NCBI GenBank assembly: GCA_963777095.1
Contig: CAVZOY010000006.1
Location: forward strand, 744,001-808,000
Direction: 5' to 3'
Source of the DNA: CAVZOY01 sp963777095
Lineage (GTDB): Bacteria; Actinomycetota; Actinomycetes; Mycobacteriales; Geodermatophilaceae
Length of the DNA: 64,000 nucleotides
Shown: piece by piece, positions 58,108 to 64,000 of the stretch
How the letters are laid out: the number at the start of each line of letters is the position of its first letter
Numbering within the stretch: position 1 is the stretch's first letter
Position numbers and translations under genes: made by a program
The notes under the pieces: generated by a model
Told to the model about the DNA's origin: nothing
The model's database searches: none
What the model saw: the letters and a program-made list of their open reading frames with translations, nothing else

Positions 58108-60183
58108 ATGAGTGCCGTCCGTCGCGTCCGCATCGGCATCGACACCGGCGGCACCTTCACCGACGTCGTGGCGGTCGACGAGGAGACCGGCGCGACCAGC
58201 ACCACCAAGACCCCCTCCACGCCTGCCGACCCGGCCGAGGGCTTCCTCGCCGGCGTCCGCAAGGTGCTGGGGCAGCTGGACCTCCCCGGCGAGGCGATCA
58301 CCGCCGTCAGCCACGGCACCACCGTGGCGACCAACCAGCTGCTCGAGGGCAAGCTCGACCGGATCGGCTTCATCACCACCGAGGGCTACGAGTCGGTGCT
58401 GGAGATCGCCAGGCAGTCCGTGCCCGACGGCTACGGCAACAGCTACTTCTGGGTCAAGCCGCCGCGGATCGTGCCGGCCGACCTGGTGCGGACGGTGCGC
58501 GGCCGGCTCGACCCCACCGGCGCCGAGGTGCGCCCCTTCGACGAGGACGACGCCCGCGCCGCCGCGCGCTTCTTCCGGGACGCCGGCATCTCGACCATCG
58601 GCGTCTGCTTCCTGCACTCCTACGCCGACGACGCCCACGAGCGTCGGATGCTCGACGTGCTGCGCGAGGAGCACCCCGGCGCCGTCGTCAGCATCAGCTC
58701 CGAGGTGCTGCGCGAGTACCGCGAGTACGAGCGTTCGGTGACCACCCTGGTCGACGCCGCGGTCAAGCCGCGGGTGGGCGCCTACGTCACCAACATCCGC
58801 ACGCGGCTCGACGAGATCGCGCCCGACGTGCCGTTCTACGTGATGAAGAGCAACGGCGGCGTCCTGTCGGCCGGCGAGGTCGTGCACCAGCCGATCACCA
58901 CGATGCTGTCCGGGCCGGCCGCGGGCGCGCTCGGCGCCGCGCTGATCGCCGGCACCGCGGGCTTCGACCGGGTGCTCACCTGCGACGGCGGGGGGACCTC
59001 GACCGACGTCACCGTGGTCGTCGACGGCGAACCGACGCTCACCACCGAGGGCTCGGTCGGCGAGTACCCGTCGAAGATCCCGATGATCGACGTCGTCACC
59101 GTGGGCGCCGGCGGCGGCTCGATCGCCTGGCTCTCGCCCGAGGGCACCCTCAAGGTGGGCCCGCGCTCGGCCGGCGCCGACCCCGGCCCGATGTGCTACC
59201 CGCACGGCGGTGACCAGCCCACCGTCACCGACGCGCACGTCGTCCTCGGCCGGATCCCGCCGCACCTGCTCGGCGGCGAGATCCCCCTGTCGGCGGACGC
59301 CGCCCGCGAGGGCCTCACCGCGCTGGGCGGAAAGCTCGACCTGGACCTGGAGCGCACCGCCACCGGCATCCTCGAGATCTCCGCCTGGAACCAGGCCAAC
59401 GCGCTGCGCCAGGTGACCGTCGCCCGCGGCCTCGACGTCCGCGACTTCACGCTGACCACCTTCGGCGGCTCCGGGTCGCTGCTGGCCTGCCGGCTGATGG
59501 ACATCCTCGGGCTCCCCCGCACGCTGGTGCCGCCGAACCCCGGCAACGTCAGCGCGTTCGGGCTGCTGACCGTCGACGTCCGCAACGACTACGTGCAGAC
59601 GGTGGTGAGCCGGCACACCGACCTCGACCTGGGCCGGGTGGCGGCGGTCTACGCCGAGCTCGAGGACCGGGCCCGGGCGGCGCTGGACGCCGAGGGCTTC
59701 GGCCGCGACGAGCAGCGGATGCAGCGGACCGCCGACCTGCGCTACGTCGGCCAGGCGTTCGAGGTACGGGTGCCGGTCGGCGACGGCGACCTGGATGCCG
59801 AGGCGACCGAGCAGGTGGCGCAGGCGTTCCACGCCGCGCACCGCCAGCTCTACGGCTACGACTTCGCCGCCGACCCGCGGCAGGCCGTCGAGTGGGTCAA
59901 CCTGCGGGTGAGCGGGATCGGGCCGATCCGCCGTCCCGATCTGGTCGAGCTGCCACCCGCCGAGGGTGGGACGGACCGGGCCGTCACAGGCATCCGCCGG
60001 GTGTTCTTCGACGACTGGGTGGACACCCCCACCTACGCCCGCACCCGGCTCGCCCCGGACGACGTGGTGCGCGGCCCCGCCGTGATCGAGGAGTTCGGCT
60101 CCACCGTGCCCGTGCACCCCGGCTTCGCGGCCACGGTCGACCGCTTCGGGAACCTGCTGCTGACGAGGGAGTCGGACCGGTGA
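58108..60183 (+). CDS. hyuA: Hydantoinase/oxoprolinase subunit A (HyuA-like)
   Basis: An intact 691-residue ATP-dependent amidohydrolase subunit of the HyuA/acetone carboxylase family. ASKHA phosphate-binding loops IGIDTGGTFTDVVAVDEETG (residue 8 on) and TCDGGGTSTDVTVVVDGEPT (near 290), SHGTTVATNQLLEGK (near 70), SGPAAGALGAALIAGTAGFD and GAGGGSIAWLSPEGTLKVGP are all present. With HyuB it activates a cyclic amide or carbonyl with ATP; known substrates of relatives include N-methylhydantoin, 5-oxoproline and caprolactam. A box shared with the arcC and fdrA promoters stands just upstream, hinting at pyrimidine or hydantoin breakdown. Confidence 0.88.
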   Translation: MSAVRRVRIGIDTGGTFTDVVAVDEETGATSTTKTPSTPADPAEGFLAGVRKVLGQLDLPGEAITAVSHGTTVATNQLLEGKLDRIGFITTEGYESVLEIARQSVPDGYGNSYFWVKPPRIVPADLVRTVRGRLDPTGAEVRPFDEDDARAAARFFRDAGISTIGVCFLHSYADDAHERRMLDVLREEHPGAVVSISSEVLREYREYERSVTTLVDAAVKPRVGAYVTNIRTRLDEIAPDVPFYVMKSNGGVLSAGEVVHQPITTMLSGPAAGALGAALIAGTAGFDRVLTCDGGGTSTDVTVVVDGEPTLTTEGSVGEYPSKIPMIDVVTVGAGGGSIAWLSPEGTLKVGPRSAGADPGPMCYPHGGDQPTVTDAHVVLGRIPPHLLGGEIPLSADAAREGLTALGGKLDLDLERTATGILEISAWNQANALRQVTVARGLDVRDFTLTTFGGSGSLLACRLMDILGLPRTLVPPNPGNVSAFGLLTVDVRNDYVQTVVSRHTDLDLGRVAAVYAELEDRARAALDAEGFGRDEQRMQRTADLRYVGQAFEVRVPVGDGDLDAEATEQVAQAFHAAHRQLYGYDFAADPRQAVEWVNLRVSGIGPIRRPDLVELPPAEGGTDRAVTGIRRVFFDDWVDTPTYARTRLAPDDVVRGPAVIEEFGSTVPVHPGFAATVDRFGNLLLTRESDR

Positions 60184-62055
60184 CGGACGTGCAGAAGATC
60201 GACGCCGACCCGGTGCTCGTCGAGATCGTCGCCGGAACCCTGGCCGCGATCGAGAAGGAGGTCGAGACCTCCATCGGCCGCACGTCGCGATCGCCGATGA
60301 TCCGCGACGCCCACGACTTCCGGGCCGGCATCCACGACCGCAGGCTGCGCAAGCTCACCGGCCGCTCGTACTCCGCGCTGGTGCACCCCGTCGTCCGCGA
60401 CTACCCGATCGAGACGATGAACGTCGGCGACGTCTACTTCCACAACGACGTCTACCTGTCCGAGGGCGGCATCGGGCACCTACCCGACCTCTGCGTCACC
60501 GTGCCGGTGTTCGCGGCGTCGCCCGAGAGCGGGCAGCCGGAGGTCGTCGCGTTCATCCAGGCGTTCGGCCACCACGACGACATCGGTGGCGCCGTGCCGG
60601 GCTCGATGCCGTCGGCGGCGACCAGCGTGTACGAGGAGGGCCTGATGGTCCCCCCGATCAAGCTGTGGGACCGCGGCGTGCCCAACGAGAGCGCGCTGAA
60701 GATCATGACGCGCAACTCCCGGATGCCCGACTCGCTCGCCGCCGACCTCGACGCCGAGTGCTCGGCCTGCCTGGCGGGGGCGCGGCGGCTCGGCGAGCTG
60801 TTCGACCGGTACGGCGTGGCGGCGGTCGAGGCGTGCTTCGACGCGATCCTGGCCAACTCCACCGAGGTCTACCGGCGGGAGATCCTGTCGCAGATCCCCG
60901 ACGGCACCTACGTCTGGGAGGACTACGCCGAGCACGACGGCGTGGAGCCGCCGCAGCTGCACCGCCAGCGGATCACGCTGACGATGGACTCCTCGCGCGA
61001 GGTGCCGCTGGTCATCGACTTCACCGGCACCGGGCCGCAGGCGAAGGGCCCGATCAACCACTGCGGCGACTACGCCGACGGCAACTTCCTGAAGAAGTGG
61101 CTGGCGCCGATCCTGCGCAACCTGGCCGAGACGCCGGAGCGCATGGCGGAGCTGGACGTCAACGAGGGCGTCGTCCCGCTGATCGAGATGCGCTTCCCCG
61201 AGAAGGGCACCCTGCTGACGCCGGTGTTCCCGGCGCCGACCAACGCGCGGACGTTCGTCATCCTGCGGCTGCTCGGCGTCCTCGCCGGGGTGCTGGCCAA
61301 GGCCACCGGCGGCCGCATGCCGGCCGACCAGGAGACGATCCGCTACACCGGCGTCTACGGCACCGATGCCGACGGGCAGCCGTACCTGATGCGCGAGGTG
61401 CTCGGCGGCGGCTCGGGCGGGCGGTACTACGCCGACGGCGAGGACACGATCCACGTCGTCCCGGACTCGCGGAACCTGCCGACGGAGTTCACCGAGTCCC
61501 GGTTCCCGCTGCGCGTGGAGCGGCTCGGCCTGGCCCTGGACTCCGGCGGCCCCGGGCGCTACCGCGGCGGCTGCGGATACGAGAAGCACATCCGCGTGCT
61601 GCGCGACGCGCACTTCATGTCGATCGCCGACCGCTCCATCCTGGCCTGCTGGGGCGTGAAGGGCGGCAAGGCCGGGCGGCCGTTCCAGGTGACCGTCGAC
61701 CCGGGCGGACCGGCCGAGCACGACGTCGACGCGCTCGCCGACGCCGAGCCGCTGCCCGTCGGCACCGTCGTCCGCATCCGGACGACCGGCGGCGGCGGCT
61801 GGGGCGACCCGCTGGACCGCCCGGTCGAGGAGGTGCTGCGGGACATCGCCTGGCGCAAGGTGTCGGTGACCGGCGCGCGCACCGACTACGGCGTGGTCGT
61901 GCGCGACGACGGCTCGTGCGACGAGGCGGCCACCGACGAACTGCGGACGTCGATGCGCGCCGCCCGCACCGGCGACGGAGCCGTTCTTCGACCGCGGCCC
62001 CGGCTACGCCCAGCTGTCGGGAGGCGCGGCCTTCAACGAGTTCGACGTCCTGTAG
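60180..62055 (+). CDS. hyuB: Hydantoinase/oxoprolinase subunit B (HyuB-like, frameshifted near the end)
   Basis: About 625 residues of the HyuB family: DPVLVEIVAGTLAAIEKEVE at the start, NVGDVYFHNDVYLSEGGIGH (metal-binding region), FIQAFGHHDDIGGAVPGSMP, IDFTGTGPQAKGPINHCGDY, RVERLGLALDSGGPGRYRGG and TTGGGGWGDPLDRPVEEVLR. GTG 60180 overlaps the hyuA stop (GTGA). The last ~25 residues (EPFFDRGPGYAQLSGGAAFN) are in another frame because of one extra G at 61977-61978; the gene ends with TAG at 62055. It forms the hydrolytic half of the complex with HyuA. Confidence 0.87.
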
Positions 62056-62068
62056 GGGTGTCGTCCCC

Positions 62069-62112
62069 GGAGCTCGTGCTCTGCACACAGGTGTGTGCAG
62101 AGCACGAGCTCC
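62069..62112. terminator. Perfect 20-bp bidirectional terminator hairpin after hyuB
   Basis: GGAGCTCGTGCTCTGCACAC pairs perfectly with its complement across an AGGT loop, 14 bp after the hyuB stop and 7 bp before the stop of the convergent small gene. The strongest hairpin in the window; no T-run. Confidence 0.8.
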
Positions 62113-62118
62113 GCCGGC

Positions 62119-62298
62119 TCAGGTGGTGAACTCGGTGCTCCCCGCCGCCGGCTTGGCGTCATCGCCGGTCACGCCCTCGTCGCCCTGCGGGCGAGCGGGG
62201 TCGTCGTCGGCGCCCTCGACCGACTCCGGGGCGAGGTGGGTCTCGTCGCGCAGGTTCTCCCGTGCCTCGTCGCGGTCGGTTCCTGGCACCTCGGTCAT
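62119..62298 (-). CDS. Small acidic protein, 59 residues
   Basis: ATG 62298 with AGGAG about 7 bp upstream, ending TGA 62119. The peptide (MTEVPGTDRDEARENLRDET, then a Glu/Asp/Gly/Pro-rich tail with GADDDPARPQGDEGVTGDD) is strongly acidic and probably disordered, like small stress-related actinobacterial proteins. No function can be named. Confidence 0.55.
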   Translation of the reverse strand: MTEVPGTDRDEARENLRDETHLAPESVEGADDDPARPQGDEGVTGDDAKPAAGSTEFTT

Positions 62299-62376
62299 GG
62301 CGAACTCCTCTCGGCAGGTCTGACCCCTACCCGGCCCTCCCGCACCGACGCCCGCCTACGCCATGGGCGAACGAGC

Positions 62377-62568
62377 TCAGTCGAAGTCGATCCACCACTC
62401 CCCGACTTTCGTGTAGTCGCTGTCGTAGAGGTCCTGCCGGTCACCCGCCTGGAGCGGCAGGTCCTTGGTCGCGCCACCCCAGTAGCGCAGGATCCGGCCG
62501 AGCTCCTCTCCCCGGTCGTCGCCGGCCAGGGCACCTGCGTCGAGGTCCACCTCGAGGACGAATCGCAT
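62377..62568 (-). CDS. Hypothetical protein, 63 residues
   Basis: MRFVLEVDLDAGALAGDDRG, then EELGRILRYWGGATKDLPLQ and DLYDSDYTKVGEWWIDFD. Small acidic single-domain proteins beginning MRF.LE.D are widespread in actinobacteria and are unannotated. Start ATG 62568. It is 78 bp upstream of the previous small gene on the same strand. Confidence 0.65.
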   Translation of the reverse strand: MRFVLEVDLDAGALAGDDRGEELGRILRYWGGATKDLPLQAGDRQDLYDSDYTKVGEWWIDFD

Positions 62569-62640
62569 GGACCCATCCTGGCCGCCGGACGCGCCTGCCG
62601 GACGCTCCCGCCCGCCGGGTGACGGGCGGGGGCGTCCGGC

Positions 62641-63240
62641 TCAGACCGCGGGCTGGGGCACGCGAGCGGAGGCCGCGGCGGGCGCGGTGAGCCGCGACGC
62701 CGCGAGGCTGGCGGCGATCCCGATCAGCAGCAGCCGGAACGCCTCGGGCGCCGGCACGAAGGCGAGGATCCCGGCGGCGGAGACCAGCACGCCCACCCAC
62801 GTCGGCACGACCCGGGCGCGGACCAGCGCGATCCCGGTCCACGCCCATCCCACGGTGAAGACGACGTACGAGGCGACGTAGCCGACGACGACGCTGTCCA
62901 GGCCGGCGTCGAGCACCTCCGGCGCCTCGGCGGCCAAGGACGGCAGGACGAACAGCGCGGCCCAGCCACCGCCGGCGACGAGCACCGTGCCGACGACGGC
63001 GATCGCGGTGCCGTGCACGCCGCGACCGGTCGCCCGGAGGCGCGCCATCGCGATCAGGGCGGTGGCACCGATGCCGAGCAGGGCGACCAGCAGCAGCCCC
63101 GACGAGGCGGTGGCCAGCGGAGAGGTGTCGAGGCCCGCCTCGCCCTCCGTGGCCAGGCCGACGACGAGCAGGACGAACGCGAGGACGGCGGTCGGTCCGG
63201 CGGCCAGTGCGAGCGGCCGCAGCAGCGACGCGAGTTCCAT
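62641..63240 (-). CDS. Multi-pass membrane protein of unknown function
   Basis: A 199-residue protein with about six hydrophobic helices (LALAAGPTAVLAFVLLVVGL, LLLVALLGIGATALIAMARL, TAIAVVGTVLVAGGGWAALF, VVVGYVASYVVFTVGWAWTG, WVGVLVSAAGILAFVPAPEA, LLLIGIAASLAASRLTAPAA). ATG 63240 has GGAGGAG immediately upstream. No motif for transport or catalysis is visible. Divergent from the sensor kinase gene at 63439. Confidence 0.7.
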   Translation of the reverse strand: MELASLLRPLALAAGPTAVLAFVLLVVGLATEGEAGLDTSPLATASSGLLLVALLGIGATALIAMARLRATGRGVHGTAIAVVGTVLVAGGGWAALFVLPSLAAEAPEVLDAGLDSVVVGYVASYVVFTVGWAWTGIALVRARVVPTWVGVLVSAAGILAFVPAPEAFRLLLIGIAASLAASRLTAPAAASARVPQPAV

Positions 63241-63438
63241 GACTCCTCCAGGAGATCGGGAGCGGCCTCCGGTGGGCCGCGCGACAGCAGGCTCGCGCCG
63301 GGCACCGGACCGCGTCGCCGTCCGACCGGGGTGTTCGTCTCCTCCTCCCGGAGGAGGGACCTGGTGCTGCGGGAGGTGGTGCCGACCGCTGGTCAGGCGC
63401 ACGCTGACGGCCGGCGCCGAGCGGAAAGGGTGGATGCG

Positions 63439-64000
63439 ATGGCCGGGAGCGCGCGGCGGGCCGGATCGGTGCAGCCGCTGGTCGACGTCGCCATCCCCGC
63501 GCTGCTGGGCGTCCTGACCGTCGCCCAGCTGGTCGCCGACGAGCCGAGCGGCGACGTCGCCGTCGTCACCGTCTGCGCGCTCGCCGCCGTCCTGCCGCTC
63601 GTGGCCCGGCGGCGCGCCCCGCTGGCCGTCACGGCCGTGGTGGCGGCCGGCGTGGTGGGTCAGACGCTGGCGACGACGGACTACGCGCCGGCGACGTTCG
63701 CCTCGTTCGTCGCCACGATGATCTGCGTCTACACGCTCGCCCGGGTCGGGAGCCCGCGGGTGGTCGTCGCCGGGCTGCTCGTGGTCGCGGTCGCCGTCGT
63801 GGTCTCCGCCGTCCTGCAGGCACGCACCGTGCCGATGGCGCCGTTCGAGGTCGTCTACCCGCTGGTCTACTTCGGGCTCGCCGGTGGACTCGGCGCACTG
63901 GTACGGCAGCGCGGGCTGCGGCTGGCCGCGGTGGAGGACCGCGCCGGAGCCCTGGAGGCGGCGCTGGAGCGCGAGGCGGAGCTGGCGACCGCACAGGAGC
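63439..64000 (+). CDS. Sensor histidine kinase, N-terminal part (cut by window end)
   Basis: The first ~187 codons are present. About five membrane helices (VAIPALLGVLTVAQLVADEP, CALAAVLPLVARRRAPLAVT, VVVAGLLVVAVAVVVSAVLQ, VVYPLVYFGLAGGLGALVRQ) lead into a charged coiled region (RAGALEAALEREAELATAQE) that in DesK-like kinases directly precedes the His box, which would lie beyond base 64000. ATG 63439 is chosen over ATG 63434, which is in another frame. Similar in layout to the kinase at 46562. Confidence 0.75.
   Translation, partial: MAGSARRAGSVQPLVDVAIPALLGVLTVAQLVADEPSGDVAVVTVCALAAVLPLVARRRAPLAVTAVVAAGVVGQTLATTDYAPATFASFVATMICVYTLARVGSPRVVVAGLLVVAVAVVVSAVLQARTVPMAPFEVVYPLVYFGLAGGLGALVRQRGLRLAAVEDRAGALEAALEREAELATAQE

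Overview
The window is a 64 kb stretch of a very GC-rich actinobacterial chromosome. Gene content and the rRNA leader style (a box resembling TTTGAGAACTCAACAG upstream of 16S), leaderless-looking promoters and frequent GTG starts fit Geodermatophilaceae (Blastococcus, Geodermatophilus, Modestobacter); the family is inferred from gene content, not from a database comparison. Many genes are interrupted by single-base insertions or deletions, usually at short homopolymers, while both halves stay intact. I read these mainly as sequence errors and annotate each such gene as one unit, giving the break point.

Layout. 1-3.4 kb: end of a surface protein, class F sortase, ECF sigma factor and zinc-finger anti-sigma factor, then an EgtE-like PLP lyase. 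3.4-13.0 kb (minus strand): UDP-glucose pyrophosphorylase gene, then a tightly overlapped purine-nitrogen operon read right to left as ureA-ureB-ureC-ureF-ureG-ureD-allB-allantoicase-8-oxoguanine deaminase. 13.1-14.2 kb: a lipoprotein. 14.3-20.1 kb: one rRNA operon on the minus strand (16S-23S-5S) with leader, terminator and a 23S processing stem. 20.1-25.1 kb: alkB with a LexA-like box, a secreted protein, recQ, a PHP phosphoesterase and a GNAT acetyltransferase.

25.1-39.5 kb is the most interesting part: carbamate kinase and barbiturase on the plus strand; then a SipW-like signal peptidase with its probable substrate and a scrambled kptA/spoIIE junction; then DUF1116 and fdrA on the minus strand, divergent from an NCS2 nucleobase permease followed by coxM-coxS-coxL-coxG-type molybdenum hydroxylase genes. 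Together these can be read as uptake and oxidation of uracil to barbiturate, ring opening, and carbamoyl transfer to phosphate with ATP recovery by carbamate kinase. The promoters of the arcC and fdrA operons are near-identical in sequence and identical in geometry.

39.8-64 kb: DUF1707 proteins, a membrane-anchored molybdopterin oxidoreductase, a large LuxR-ATPase regulator, an ABC exporter next to a two-component system, a metallophosphoesterase, a RibD/DHFR-like protein, a second two-component system, a GAF-EAL protein, an App1-type phosphatidate phosphatase, a winged-helix (AlkZ-like) protein, two tiny proteins, the hydantoinase/oxoprolinase pair hyuA-hyuB (with a box like that of the arcC/fdrA promoters just upstream), small proteins, and the start of another sensor kinase cut by the window edge. 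Several convergent gene pairs are separated by long GC-rich hairpins.
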